Below, one piece after another: positions 51,812-61,032 of a DNA stretch of 64,000 nt. Position numbers and translations under genes: made by a program. The stretch lies in NCBI RefSeq assembly GCF_001424585.1, contig NZ_LMPJ01000009.1:306212-370211 (forward strand), written 5' to 3'. This DNA is from Chryseobacterium sp. Leaf180 (lineage in GTDB: Bacteria; Bacteroidota; Bacteroidia; Flavobacteriales; Weeksellaceae). The notes below the pieces were generated by a model. It had not been told where the DNA came from and searched no databases. It was given only the letters and a program-made list of their open reading frames with translations. How positions within the stretch are numbered: position 1 is the first letter of the stretch; each line of letters begins with the position of its first letter.

Positions 51812-51875
51812 TCTATTTTTATTCATTCTAAATTATCGCTTTTCCGGTAATTCATAAGACTTTTAAGGGTATTAA

Positions 51876-51907
51876 TTTCATGCTCTCTTCTATATTAACT
51901 AAATTTG
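51876..51907 (+). promoter_or_regulatory. Promoter of the nuo operon
   Basis: TTTC at 51876-51879 (3 of 4 for -33), 20 nt, then TAAATTTG at 51900-51907. Predicted start near 51914, giving a leader of about 16 nt before nuoA. Confidence 0.6.
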
Positions 51908-51929
51908 CAAATTGAGATAATAATGTAAA

Positions 51930-52301
51930 ATGAATTTACCAGAAAGTTATATTCCGATACTGATACAAGCAGGTGTAGCCATTGGCTTCGTTGCTATTTC
52001 ACTTTTAGGCGCTCATTTTTTGGGTCCTCAACAGAAAAAAGGAGATTCTGTAAAAAACTCGAGCTGGGAATGTGGTATTCCAGTTGAGGGTAATGCACGT
52101 ACTCCGTTTTCTGTAAAATACTTTCTTACCGCAGTACTTTTCGTACTGTTTGATATTGAGATCGTATTCTTTTATCCGTACGCCGTTAATTTCAGAGAAT
52201 TTGGTGTGGAAGGCTTTTTTGCCGTTCTCACTTTCGTCGCGATATTTTTCCTCGCCTTCTTTTATGTATGGAAGCGCGGCGCTCTCGACTGGAATAAATA
52301 A
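51930..52301 (+). CDS. nuoA: NADH-quinone oxidoreductase subunit A
   Basis: Membrane subunit of complex I at the interface with the quinone arm, 123 aa. Three membrane segments (about 8-31, 66-86, 93-113). Signature NSSWECGIPVEG (about 45-56) carrying the conserved Cys, and AVLFVLFDIEIVFFYPYAV. First gene of the nuo operon. Confidence 0.96.
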   Translation: MNLPESYIPILIQAGVAIGFVAISLLGAHFLGPQQKKGDSVKNSSWECGIPVEGNARTPFSVKYFLTAVLFVLFDIEIVFFYPYAVNFREFGVEGFFAVLTFVAIFFLAFFYVWKRGALDWNK

Positions 52302-52396
52302 GTTTAACATTAAAAGATTGAATGCATCTAATAATTACAGATTTTAAATTCATAATAAGAAATCATTAATTATTTTAATCTTTAAATTAAATAAAA

Positions 52397-52957
52397 ATGT
52401 CAGATCAAAAACCAATTATAAGAACAGACGCTCCCGCTCCTGAAGGATTTGAAGGAGAAGGATTTTTTGCGACCAAACTAAGCAGCGTTATCGGGATGGC
52501 GAGAAAATTCTCGCTTTGGCCATTGCCATTTGCCACTTCTTGCTGCGGTATCGAGTTTATGGCCACGCTTAATCCTACTTTTGATGCGTCACGATTTGGA
52601 ATGGAAAGAAATTCTTTCTCACCAAGACAGGCAGATATGCTGATGGTTTGCGGAACAATTTCTAAAAAATTAGGACCGGTTTTAAAAGAAGTTTACACTC
52701 AAATGGCTGAGCCAAAATGGGTTGTTTCTGTGGGTGCCTGCGCTTGCAGTGGCGGTATTTTCGATACCTATTCTGTGCTTCAGGGCATTGATAAAATTAT
52801 TCCTGTAGATGTTTACGTTCCTGGCTGTCCGCCGAGACCGGAGCAGATTATTGAAGGCGTAATGCAGGTTCAGGCTCTTGCGGAAAGCGAAAGTCTGCGC
52901 AGAAGAGATATGCCAGAATATCAGAAACTACTCGATTCTTACAACATCAGCAATTAA
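52397..52957 (+). CDS. nuoB: NADH-quinone oxidoreductase subunit B
   Basis: Carries the N2 [4Fe-4S] cluster next to the quinone site, 186 aa. Tandem Cys TSCCGIEFM (about 48-50), GACACSGGIFDTYSV and VYVPGCPPRPEQI complete the four ligands. It has an N-terminal extension of about 20 residues before the conserved FFATKLSSVIGMARK. Followed by nuoC after 9 nt. Confidence 0.97.
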   Translation: MSDQKPIIRTDAPAPEGFEGEGFFATKLSSVIGMARKFSLWPLPFATSCCGIEFMATLNPTFDASRFGMERNSFSPRQADMLMVCGTISKKLGPVLKEVYTQMAEPKWVVSVGACACSGGIFDTYSVLQGIDKIIPVDVYVPGCPPRPEQIIEGVMQVQALAESESLRRRDMPEYQKLLDSYNISN

Positions 52958-52966
52958 AAAACTGAA

Positions 52967-53461
52967 ATGACCAACGAATTTGTATTAGAAGCCATCAGCA
53001 GAGAATTCCCAGATTCTGTTTTAGATACATCTGAGCCACACGGCATGCTTACTTTAGAGGTAAAAAAAGATGATTTAAAAAAGATCGTTCACTATCTGCG
53101 CGATTCTTCTCTCGAAATAAAATTTCTCACTGACATCTGTGGAATTCATTATCCTGAGTTTCCGGACAAGGAAATCGGCGTTATTTATCATCTTCAGAAT
53201 ATGATGACGAATTTCAGAATTCGCCTGAAGATTTTCATGACACGCGAAAACATTGAAGTTGATTCTTTAACGGAATTGTACGCAGGTGCAAACTGGATGG
53301 AGCGTGAGACTTTTGATTTTTACGGAATTAAATTTAAAGGTCATCCTGATCTTCGTGCGATCTTGAATATGGAAGATCTTGGCTATCACCCGATGCTGAA
53401 AGAATACAGACTTGAAGACGGTACCAGAGTGGATAAAGACGACGCGATGTTTGGAAGATAG
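52967..53461 (+). CDS. nuoC: NADH-quinone oxidoreductase subunit C
   Basis: Peripheral arm subunit, 164 aa. Conserved ICGIHYPE-type DICGIHYPEFPDK, then WMERETFDFYGIKFKGHPDLR and AILNMEDLGYHPMLKEYRL. Separate from nuoD (not the fused CD form). Confidence 0.95.
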   Translation: MTNEFVLEAISREFPDSVLDTSEPHGMLTLEVKKDDLKKIVHYLRDSSLEIKFLTDICGIHYPEFPDKEIGVIYHLQNMMTNFRIRLKIFMTRENIEVDSLTELYAGANWMERETFDFYGIKFKGHPDLRAILNMEDLGYHPMLKEYRLEDGTRVDKDDAMFGR

Positions 53462-53524
53462 TTTTAGCTCATGGCAACTGGCATTTAGCCACTAGCCAGA
53501 AGCAAATAGCTAAAAGCAATTAAT
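53462..53524. repeat. Hairpin-forming spacer between nuoC and nuoD
   Basis: Perfect 8-bp inverted repeat TTTTAGCT (53462-53469) / AGCTAAAA (53508-53515), with CTGGC / GCCAG inside. It can fold into a branched hairpin between two operon genes. Confidence 0.7.
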
Positions 53525-54748
53525 ATGAAAGACAACTCACTATCAAATATACTTAATCAGCACGAGAGCAGAGAGCAGATCGACGGTCAGCTTTACACGC
53601 TGAATCTTGGCCCTACGCATCCCGCTACCCATGGAATTTTCCAGAATGTGCTGACGATGGATGGGGAAAGAATTCTGCATTCTGAACAGACCGTAGGATA
53701 TATTCACCGTGCTTTTGAGAAAATTTCCGAAAGAAGAAATTATGCTCAGATTACGACACTTACCGACCGTATGAATTACTGTTCGGCGCCGATTAACAAT
53801 ATCGGATGGCACATGACGGTTGAAAAACTGATTGGCGTAAAAGTTCCGAAACGCGTCGATTACATGCGTGTCATTTTAATGGAATTAGCCAGAATCGGTG
53901 ATCATTTAATCTGCAACGGTGTGACAGGAATGGATGCCGGAGCCATTACAGGATTGACGTATATGTTCATCGAAAGAGAACGTATCTACGATATGTACGA
54001 GCAAATCTGCGGAGCAAGAATGACTACCAACATGGGAAGAATCGGTGGTTTCGAAAGAGATTTCACCCCAAAATTCCATGAGTTGCTGCAGGATTTCCTA
54101 AAAACATTCCCAGACAGATTTAAAGAATTCGGTCAGCTTCTGGAGCGTAACCGAATATTTATGGACCGTACCATCGGTGCCGGAGCCATTTCTGCGGAAA
54201 GAGCTTTGAGCTACGGATTTACAGGGCCTAACCTGAGAGCAGCAGGCGTTGATTACGACGTGCGCGTTGCCGAACCTTATTCTTCGTATGAAGATTTTGA
54301 CTTCATCATTCCTGTAGGAACTGCCGGTGATACTTATGACCGTTTTATGGTGCGTCAGCAGGAAGTTTGGGAATCACTTAAAATCATAAAGCAAGCCTAC
54401 GAAAATCTTCCGGAAGGACCTTTCCATGCAGATGTACCGGATTTTTATCTTCCGGAAAAAGCAGATGTTTACAATAAAATGGAAGCGCTGATTTATCACT
54501 TTAAAATCGTAATGGGCGAAACTGATGTTCCGCGCGGTGAAGTGTATCACGCTGTAGAAGGTGGAAACGGCGAACTTGGATTTTATCTGGTAAGCGACGG
54601 TGGAAGAACACCTTACCGTCTGCATTTCAGAAGACCGTGCTTCATCTATTATCAGGCTTATCCTGAAATGATTACCGGAGCTGTAATTTCTGATGCCATC
54701 GTTACGATGTGCAGCATGAATATTATTGCCGGAGAACTGGACGCATAA
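53525..54748 (+). CDS. nuoD: NADH-quinone oxidoreductase subunit D
   Basis: Quinone-site subunit, 407 aa. NLGPTHPATHGIFQNVL, HRAFEKISERRNY, then PIGxxxxR-type region EPYSSYEDFDFIIPVG, and the C-terminal SDAIVTMCSMNIIAGELDA. It provides the Tyr and His side of the ubiquinone/menaquinone pocket (YIHRAFEK, TLTDRMNY). Confidence 0.96.
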   Translation: MKDNSLSNILNQHESREQIDGQLYTLNLGPTHPATHGIFQNVLTMDGERILHSEQTVGYIHRAFEKISERRNYAQITTLTDRMNYCSAPINNIGWHMTVEKLIGVKVPKRVDYMRVILMELARIGDHLICNGVTGMDAGAITGLTYMFIERERIYDMYEQICGARMTTNMGRIGGFERDFTPKFHELLQDFLKTFPDRFKEFGQLLERNRIFMDRTIGAGAISAERALSYGFTGPNLRAAGVDYDVRVAEPYSSYEDFDFIIPVGTAGDTYDRFMVRQQEVWESLKIIKQAYENLPEGPFHADVPDFYLPEKADVYNKMEALIYHFKIVMGETDVPRGEVYHAVEGGNGELGFYLVSDGGRTPYRLHFRRPCFIYYQAYPEMITGAVISDAIVTMCSMNIIAGELDA

Positions 54749-54853
54749 TTAGAAGATGTGAGACATCAGATTTCAGATGTCTGACTCTTCGCTTTATATA
54801 TAAAATTTAAAATCTGATGTCTGAAATTCGGCATCTGAAATCTCAGATAAGAA
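54749..54853. repeat. Nested inverted repeats between nuoD and nuoE
   Basis: 13-bp perfect inverted repeat AGACATCAGATTT (54761-54773) / AAATCTGATGTCT (54810-54822) and a 9-bp one, TTTCAGATG (54771-54779) / CATCTGAAA (54832-54840). It has the same word vocabulary (ATCT, CATC, GATGT) as the spacers before nuoH and nuoI. Likely a dispersed intergenic repeat that can form a large hairpin in the mRNA. Confidence 0.75.
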
Positions 54854-55363
54854 ATGAACGAAACTATAGCTTTTAAACCCGAGAGTTTACAGCAAGTACA
54901 TAAAATCATGGCAAGATATCCGGAAGGTAGGCAAAAATCTGCTCTTCTTCCCGTTTTGCATGTGGCACAGAAAGAATTTGGAGGCTGGCTTTCGGTTCCT
55001 GTGATGGATTATGTGGCTTCGTTACTGAATATACAGCCGATTGAAGTGTATGAAGTGGCGACATTTTATACGATGTTCAACATGAAACCTGTAGGAAAAT
55101 ATGTTCTTGAAGTTTGCAGAACCGGCCCGTGTATGCTTTGTGGAAGTGAGAAAATTTTAGATCACATCCGTACCACACTAAACATCAAAGACGGAGAAAC
55201 TACAGCTGACGGAATGTTTACTTTAAAACCTGCTGAGTGTCTTGGCGCTTGCGGTTATGCACCGATGTTGCAGCTTGGAAAATTTTATCATGAGAATCTG
55301 ACTATCGAAAAGGTTGACGAAATTCTTGAGCTTTGCAGAGAAGGACAGGTAGATTTAGGTTAA
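54854..55363 (+). CDS. nuoE: NADH-quinone oxidoreductase subunit E
   Basis: Thioredoxin-like [2Fe-2S] (N1a) subunit of the NADH module, 169 aa. Cysteines CRTGPCMLCG and CLGACGYAP. The N-terminal helical part is about 1-70. Followed by nuoF after 55 nt. Confidence 0.96.
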   Translation: MNETIAFKPESLQQVHKIMARYPEGRQKSALLPVLHVAQKEFGGWLSVPVMDYVASLLNIQPIEVYEVATFYTMFNMKPVGKYVLEVCRTGPCMLCGSEKILDHIRTTLNIKDGETTADGMFTLKPAECLGACGYAPMLQLGKFYHENLTIEKVDEILELCREGQVDLG

Positions 55364-55418
55364 AATAAATTAAATAAAATAGCATTGCTAAGGTAAATGC
55401 TAAAAGTATAATATAAAA

Positions 55419-56774
55419 ATGAGTAAAAAACTTTTACTTAAAGACGCACACATTGAAGGCATTCGCTATATGGAAACCTACCGTAAACAGGGAGGTTATT
55501 CGGCGGCGGCGAAAGCTTTGAAAATGACTCCCGATGAGATTTTGGAAGAAGTAAAAGCTTCCGGATTGCGTGGCCGAGGCGGTGCAGGTTTCCCTACTGG
55601 CATGAAATGGAGCTTTCTGGCAAAACCTGAAGGCGTGCCAAGACACTTGGTAGTAAATGCAGACGAATCTGAGCCGGGAACTTTTAAAGACCGGTATTTA
55701 ATGGAATATCTTCCTCATCTTTTGATAGAGGGAATGTTGATTTCATCCTACTGTTTAGGTTCCAATGTTTCCTACATCTACATCCGTGGAGAATATTCAT
55801 GGATTCCGGATATTTTGGAAGAAGCAATTGAAGAAGCAAGAGCTGCAGGATTTTTAGGAAAAAATATTTTAGGAACCGGTTTCGACTGTGAGATTTATGT
55901 TCAGCGAGGCGGCGGAGCCTATATCTGCGGTGAGGAAACTGCTTTGCTAGAATCTCTGGAAGGAAAGAGAGGAAACCCAAGACTCAAACCACCATTCCCG
56001 GCTGTGAAAGGACTTTGGGAAAGACCAACAGTTGTCAACAATGTTGAATCTATTACGGCAATCGTTCCGATCATCGATATTACCGGTGCAGAATATGCTA
56101 AAATTGGTGTTGGAAAATCTACCGGTACAAAATTGATTTCCGCTTGTGGAAACATCAACAAACCCGGAGTATACGAAATCGACATGACCATTACGGTTGA
56201 AGAATTTATTTATTCTGATGAATATTGCGGCGGAATTCCAAACGGTAAAAAGCTGAAGGCTTGTATTCCGGGAGGAAGTTCTGTACCAATTGTTCCTGCA
56301 AATTTACTGCTGAAAACCGTTAACGGCGAACCGAGATATATGAACTATGAATCGCTGGCTGACGGTGGTTTTGCAACGGGAACCATGATGGGTTCCGGTG
56401 GTTTTATTGTATTGGATGAAGATCAGTGTGTGGTGGAACATACGATGACATTAGCGAGATTTTATCACCACGAAAGCTGCGGACAGTGTACACCTTGCCG
56501 TGAAGGTACAGGCTGGATGCACAAAATCCTGAAGCGCATTGAAAACGGAGAAGGAAAGATGGAAGACATTGATCTTCTTTGGGATATTCAGAGAAAAATC
56601 GAAGGAAATACGATCTGTCCGTTGGGTGATGCTGCGGCATGGCCTGTTGCGGCTGCGATCCGTCATTTCCGTGATGAGTTTGAATGGCATGTGAAAAACC
56701 CCGAACTGTGTAAAACTCAGAATTATGGTTTAGCGCATTATGCAGATCCGATTCCGGTGGCTGCTGCTAATTAA
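55419..56774 (+). CDS. nuoF: NADH-quinone oxidoreductase subunit F
   Basis: NADH- and FMN-binding subunit, 451 aa. FMN site GRGGAGFPTGMKWSF; NADH/FMN region YICGEETALLESLEGKRG; cluster N3 ligands ESCGQCTPCREGTGW and TICPLGDAAAWP. Its stop is followed 14 nt later by an outer-membrane protein gene, not by nuoG. Confidence 0.97.
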   Translation: MSKKLLLKDAHIEGIRYMETYRKQGGYSAAAKALKMTPDEILEEVKASGLRGRGGAGFPTGMKWSFLAKPEGVPRHLVVNADESEPGTFKDRYLMEYLPHLLIEGMLISSYCLGSNVSYIYIRGEYSWIPDILEEAIEEARAAGFLGKNILGTGFDCEIYVQRGGGAYICGEETALLESLEGKRGNPRLKPPFPAVKGLWERPTVVNNVESITAIVPIIDITGAEYAKIGVGKSTGTKLISACGNINKPGVYEIDMTITVEEFIYSDEYCGGIPNGKKLKACIPGGSSVPIVPANLLLKTVNGEPRYMNYESLADGGFATGTMMGSGGFIVLDEDQCVVEHTMTLARFYHHESCGQCTPCREGTGWMHKILKRIENGEGKMEDIDLLWDIQRKIEGNTICPLGDAAAWPVAAAIRHFRDEFEWHVKNPELCKTQNYGLAHYADPIPVAAAN

Positions 56775-56788
56775 TAGAAATAAACATT

Positions 56789-57631
56789 TTGAAAAAATTA
56801 TTTGCAATCGCGATATTGGTTTCTAATTTCGTTTTTGCACAAAACACAAATGATAATACTTCCGAAAAACCATCGCGACTTTTTAAAAAAGGTTCGGTGA
56901 TGCTTTTTTGGGGATGGAATCAGGCTAAATATTCCAAATCTGATATTCATTTTAAAGGTAAAGGTTACGACTTTGAACTGGATCATGTAGTGGCGCACGA
57001 CCGGCAGACGCCGTTTGAGTTTGGAAAATATTTTAATCCGGGAAGCATTACGGTGCCGCAGGTTAATTACAGGATTACCTATTTTCCAGTAGATCGTTTA
57101 GGGATCACGCTCGGTATGGATCACATGAAATATGTGGTTGACCAAGAGCAGACGGTAGATTTTAGAGGATATATAAGCGATCCGAAATACGCTTCGATGA
57201 TAAAAAACGGAAAAGTGGATCTTACCGACGCTAATTTCCTGACTTTTGAGCATACAGACGGACTGAATTACATCAACGTCGGAGCGCAGAAATATCATGA
57301 GGTAATGCACAGAAAACATGTGGATTTATATTTAAGTTATGGCGGCGGATTCGGCGCCCTGCTTCCAAAATCCAACGTGATGCTGATGGGAAACGAGAGA
57401 AGTGACCGTTTTCACTTAGCAGGTTTTGGGGTCGATATGAGAATGGCTGCCAGCTTGATTTTGGCACATCATATTGTACTTCAGGCAGAAGGTAAATTAG
57501 GTTATATCAACATGGCGGATATAAAAACGACGCTGAACGACCAACCCGATCATGCGCTGCAGGATTTTGTTTTTGCTCAGTACAACATCGGAATTGGATA
57601 TACATTTAACACGACGAGAAGATCAAATTAA
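56789..57631 (+). CDS. Outer-membrane beta-barrel protein inside the nuo operon
   Basis: 280 aa with a signal peptide (MKKLFAIAILVSNFVFAQ) and beta-strand-rich sequence (SVMLFWGWNQAKYSKSDIHF, PQVNYRITYFPVDRLGITLG, VDLYLSYGGGFGALLPKSN, QYNIGIGYTFNTTRRSN). It begins with a TTG at 56789, 14 nt after nuoF, and nuoG follows 54 nt on. Having no relation to electron transport, it may be a lipid or small-molecule-binding OMP, or an insertion kept by cotranscription. Family not recognised. Confidence 0.78.
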   Translation: MKKLFAIAILVSNFVFAQNTNDNTSEKPSRLFKKGSVMLFWGWNQAKYSKSDIHFKGKGYDFELDHVVAHDRQTPFEFGKYFNPGSITVPQVNYRITYFPVDRLGITLGMDHMKYVVDQEQTVDFRGYISDPKYASMIKNGKVDLTDANFLTFEHTDGLNYINVGAQKYHEVMHRKHVDLYLSYGGGFGALLPKSNVMLMGNERSDRFHLAGFGVDMRMAASLILAHHIVLQAEGKLGYINMADIKTTLNDQPDHALQDFVFAQYNIGIGYTFNTTRRSN

Positions 57632-57685
57632 TTTTGATTTAATATAAACAGAAACTAAAGCTTAGCGCATAAAAGCGAGAAAGAT

Positions 57686-58684
57686 ATGAGCGAAGAGGTT
57701 AAAAAATTTAAAATCACTATAGACGGGCAGACAGCGGAAGTTGCTCCCGGAACTTCGATATTGGAAGCTGCAAGACAAATCGGCGGCAAATCTGTACCAC
57801 CGGCCATGTGCTATTACAGCAAACTTGAAGCGAGTGGCGGAAGGTGCAGAACGTGTCTTGTAGAGGTTTCTAAAGGTTCAGAAGCAGATCCGAGACCAAT
57901 GCCGAAACTGGTAGCCAGCTGCAGAACAAACGTGATGGATGGAATGGAAGTGAAAAATCTTTCTTCTCCGAAAGCACAGGAAGGCAGAAAAGCAGTAACT
58001 GAATTTTTGCTTTTAAACCATCCGTTGGATTGTCCGGTTTGTGACCAGGCAGGTGAATGTCATCTTCAGGATCTTGGCTACGAATACGGTGATGAAGAAA
58101 CCAGAACCGATTTTGAAAGAAATACGTACGACGCCGACGATTTGGGTCCGAATATAAAACTGAACATGAACCGCTGCATTTTGTGTGCACGTTGTGTATT
58201 GGTTGCCAATCAGCTGACAGACGAAAGAGAACACGGAATTTTGTTCAGAGGAGATCATGCTGAAATTTCAACATATTTAAATAAAGCTTTAGACAATGAC
58301 TTCATCGGAAACATCATTGATGTTTGTCCGGTTGGTGCATTGACTGACAGAACATCGCGTTTTGCAAGCAGAGTTTGGTTTACAAAACCGATGAACGGAA
58401 GCTGCAAATGTGATAAATGCTCCGGTAAAGCAACTGTTTACATGAAGGGCGATGAAATCGTACGTGTAACGGCGAGAAAAGATCAGTGGGGAGAAGTGGA
58501 AGAATTCATCTGTGATACCTGCCGTTTCGAAAGAAAAAATTTATCAGACTGGAACATTGAAGGACCACGACACATTGACCGACAGTCTGTGATTTCGCTG
58601 AATCATTACGAAAAACCAAAGGATGAACTGAGAATGCTTGACAATCCTATGGCAAAAGAAATCAGCGAAAAAGACGAAAAATAA
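57686..58684 (+). CDS. nuoG: NADH-quinone oxidoreductase subunit G, short form
   Basis: 332 aa, versus about 700-900 in proteobacteria. It keeps the N-terminal [2Fe-2S] N1b domain (about 1-90: PPAMCYYSKLEASGGRCRTC), the His-Cys cluster N5 (HPLDCPVCDQAGECHLQDLG), the N4 [4Fe-4S] cluster (NRCILCARCVLV, DVCPVGALTDRTSRF) and the 4Fe-4S motif of the molybdopterin-like start (SCKCDKCSG, CDTCRFER). It stops there, lacking the large molybdopterin-like domain. Confidence 0.93.
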   Translation: MSEEVKKFKITIDGQTAEVAPGTSILEAARQIGGKSVPPAMCYYSKLEASGGRCRTCLVEVSKGSEADPRPMPKLVASCRTNVMDGMEVKNLSSPKAQEGRKAVTEFLLLNHPLDCPVCDQAGECHLQDLGYEYGDEETRTDFERNTYDADDLGPNIKLNMNRCILCARCVLVANQLTDEREHGILFRGDHAEISTYLNKALDNDFIGNIIDVCPVGALTDRTSRFASRVWFTKPMNGSCKCDKCSGKATVYMKGDEIVRVTARKDQWGEVEEFICDTCRFERKNLSDWNIEGPRHIDRQSVISLNHYEKPKDELRMLDNPMAKEISEKDEK

Positions 58685-58780
58685 TTAATTAAAGACAATT
58701 AGATTTCAGGCACAAGACATCAGAGTAATATCTCATATCTTCTATCTGACATCTCATATCTAAAAATCTTTACAAATAAA

Positions 58781-59842
58781 ATGGATTTACTTACATTTAA
58801 ACTAATACTTGTATTTGCACTTTTTCTGCTTTCACTTACGATCGCGGCCTACTCTACCTGGGCAGAGAGAAAAGTAGCAGCTATCATGCAGGACAGAATC
58901 GGGCCAAACAGATCGGGGCCTTTCGGTTTGCTGCAGCCGCTGGCAGATGGTGGTAAATTTTTCTTTAAAGAAGACTTTACTCCTCAAAACGCAGAAAAAT
59001 TCTTATTTATACTTGGACCATCGTTAGTGATGTTTATTTCACTGATTACCGGCGCGGTGATCCCATGGGGTAAAACTCTGAACTTAGGAGGTGTTTCATA
59101 CGATCTTCAGGTAGCCAATATTGATGTTGGAGTACTATTTATTATCGGAATGGCTTCTATCGGTGTCTATGGAATCATGATTGGAGGCTGGGCTTCAAAC
59201 AATAAATACTCACTTTTAGGCGCAATCAGAGCATCTTCGCAGATGATTTCTTATGAGCTGGCGATGGGATTGGCTTTGCTTTCTATCATTATGATGACCG
59301 GGAGTTTAGATTTAAAAGTTATTACCGAAACCCAAACCACAGGAAAAATCTGGGGACTTTTTGAACTTGACGGTATGAACTGGAATATTCTCTATCAGCC
59401 GCTCGCCTTCCTAATTTTCTTCGTGGCTGCCCTGGCAGAAACCAACCGTCACCCTTTCGATTTGCCTGAATGTGAATCTGAACTGGTAACTGGATATTCA
59501 ACAGAATATTCTTCGATGAAATTAGGTTTATACATGTTTGGTGAATATGTGAACATGTTTATTTCAAACGCCTTCATGGTGGTACTTTTCTTCGGTGGAT
59601 ACAATTATCCCGGAATCGAATGGGTAACACAAAACTGGGGCGAAAATGCAGCAGGAATTTTAAGCATCGTTGCCTTTTTAACCAAAACAATTATAGGAAT
59701 TGTCGTATTTATGTGGATCAGATGGACGCTTCCAAGATTCAGATACGATCAGCTGATGCACTTAGGTTGGAAAACTTTAATCCCGTTAGCACTGGTAAAC
59801 CTGATGATTACCGGAGCAGTAATTTTAGCTTTCGGAAATTAA
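58781..59842 (+). CDS. nuoH: NADH-quinone oxidoreductase subunit H
   Basis: Membrane subunit forming the quinone entry chamber, 353 aa with eight to nine membrane segments. Signature AERKVAAIMQDRIGPNRSGP and AETNRHPFDLPECESELV, RIRWTLPRFRYDQLM-type MWIRWTLPRFRYDQ near the end. Confidence 0.96.
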   Translation: MDLLTFKLILVFALFLLSLTIAAYSTWAERKVAAIMQDRIGPNRSGPFGLLQPLADGGKFFFKEDFTPQNAEKFLFILGPSLVMFISLITGAVIPWGKTLNLGGVSYDLQVANIDVGVLFIIGMASIGVYGIMIGGWASNNKYSLLGAIRASSQMISYELAMGLALLSIIMMTGSLDLKVITETQTTGKIWGLFELDGMNWNILYQPLAFLIFFVAALAETNRHPFDLPECESELVTGYSTEYSSMKLGLYMFGEYVNMFISNAFMVVLFFGGYNYPGIEWVTQNWGENAAGILSIVAFLTKTIIGIVVFMWIRWTLPRFRYDQLMHLGWKTLIPLALVNLMITGAVILAFGN

Positions 59843-59972
59843 TTTGAAAATAAAAATAAGGTGACTATTATTAAATGAGAGCTTCACCAGATTTAAAATA
59901 AACAGTAATAAGTTAAGATAAAAGACAAGATTGGTCTAAAATCTAAAGTCTAACATCTAATATCTACAATAA
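59843..59972. other. Spacer between nuoH and nuoI with degenerate repeats
   Basis: 130 bp, no gene. The ending (CTAAAATCTAAAGTCTAACA, ATCTAATATCTAC) shares the short ATCT/TCTA vocabulary with the spacers before nuoE and nuoH. No promoter recognised. Confidence 0.5.
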
Positions 59973-60530
59973 ATGAAACTTACAGACAGATCAAAAGTCG
60001 TTTCAAATAAAGAAATGACCTTTTCTGAAAAAATCTACCTTCCGGCGATTTTGAAAGGAATGGGAATCACGTTCAAGCACGCTGTACGGACTGTGGCAAA
60101 AGGTGCTCCTGCGGTATATTCGTATCCGGAAGTGCTGAAGCCAAGAGCCGATATCTGGAGAGGTCAGCACGTTTTGAAGAGAGATGAAGAAGGCAGAGAA
60201 CGATGTACAGCTTGCGGACTTTGTGCTGTTGCATGTCCGGCAGAAGCCATCACGATGACAGCTTCTGAACGTACAAGAGATGAAAAACACCTTTACCGGG
60301 AAGAAAAATATGCTTCTGTATATGAAATCAATATGCTGAGATGCATCTTCTGCGGAATGTGCGAAGAGGCTTGCCCAAAATCAGCCATATACCTTACCGA
60401 CCGTTTGGTGGATGTTGAAACCAACAGAGGTTCTTTTATCTACGGAAAAGATAAACTGGTAGAAAAAATTAACGAAAGGATTGACGTTTCCGAAAGACAA
60501 TCTGAAAAACAAAGAAATGCAGTAAAATAA
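59973..60530 (+). CDS. nuoI: NADH-quinone oxidoreductase subunit I
   Basis: Two [4Fe-4S] clusters (N6a, N6b), 185 aa. CTACGLCAVACPAEAITM and CIFCGMCEEACPKSAIYL. N-terminal amphipathic membrane-anchoring segment about 15-45. Stop overlaps the nuoJ ATG. Confidence 0.97.
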   Translation: MKLTDRSKVVSNKEMTFSEKIYLPAILKGMGITFKHAVRTVAKGAPAVYSYPEVLKPRADIWRGQHVLKRDEEGRERCTACGLCAVACPAEAITMTASERTRDEKHLYREEKYASVYEINMLRCIFCGMCEEACPKSAIYLTDRLVDVETNRGSFIYGKDKLVEKINERIDVSERQSEKQRNAVK

Positions 60531-61027
60531 TGGATCAGTTTTTATTTTTCCTGGTGGCGTTTTTGGCCGTATCAAGTGCTGTATATTTTGTGTTTTCAAA
60601 GAATGCTCTTTATGCAATTTTATCATTGATTGTCACCATGTTTTCAATCGCCGGAATGTACATTTTACTGAATGCACAGTTTCTGGCCATTATACAGATC
60701 ATCGTCTACGCAGGCGCGATCATGGTTTTATTCCTTTACATTTTGATGATGCTTAATCTTAATAAAGAAGACGAAAGCAAGAAGAGCAATACTTTAAAAT
60801 TTGTCGGGGTTTTTACTGCCGGGATTTTACTGATCGGTATTCTGGGTGTTTTCAGAGGTGTACAGCAAAATCATGTAGTGGTAGAAAACGTAGATCAGGG
60901 CGTGGGTCTTACCAAAAACCTGGGCCGTCTTTTATTTAACGAATATGTTTTGCCGTTTGAGTTGGCTTCAATCCTGATTTTGGCAGGTATTGTAGGTGCG
61001 GTTTTAATTGGTAAAAAGGAATTATAA
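60530..61027 (+). CDS. nuoJ: NADH-quinone oxidoreductase subunit J
   Basis: Five-segment membrane subunit, 165 aa, with the pi-bulge region in IIVYAGAIMVLFLYILMML. Overlaps nuoI by 1 nt and ends 5 nt before nuoK. Confidence 0.95.
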   Translation: MDQFLFFLVAFLAVSSAVYFVFSKNALYAILSLIVTMFSIAGMYILLNAQFLAIIQIIVYAGAIMVLFLYILMMLNLNKEDESKKSNTLKFVGVFTAGILLIGILGVFRGVQQNHVVVENVDQGVGLTKNLGRLLFNEYVLPFELASILILAGIVGAVLIGKKEL

Positions 61028-61032
61028 AAATT

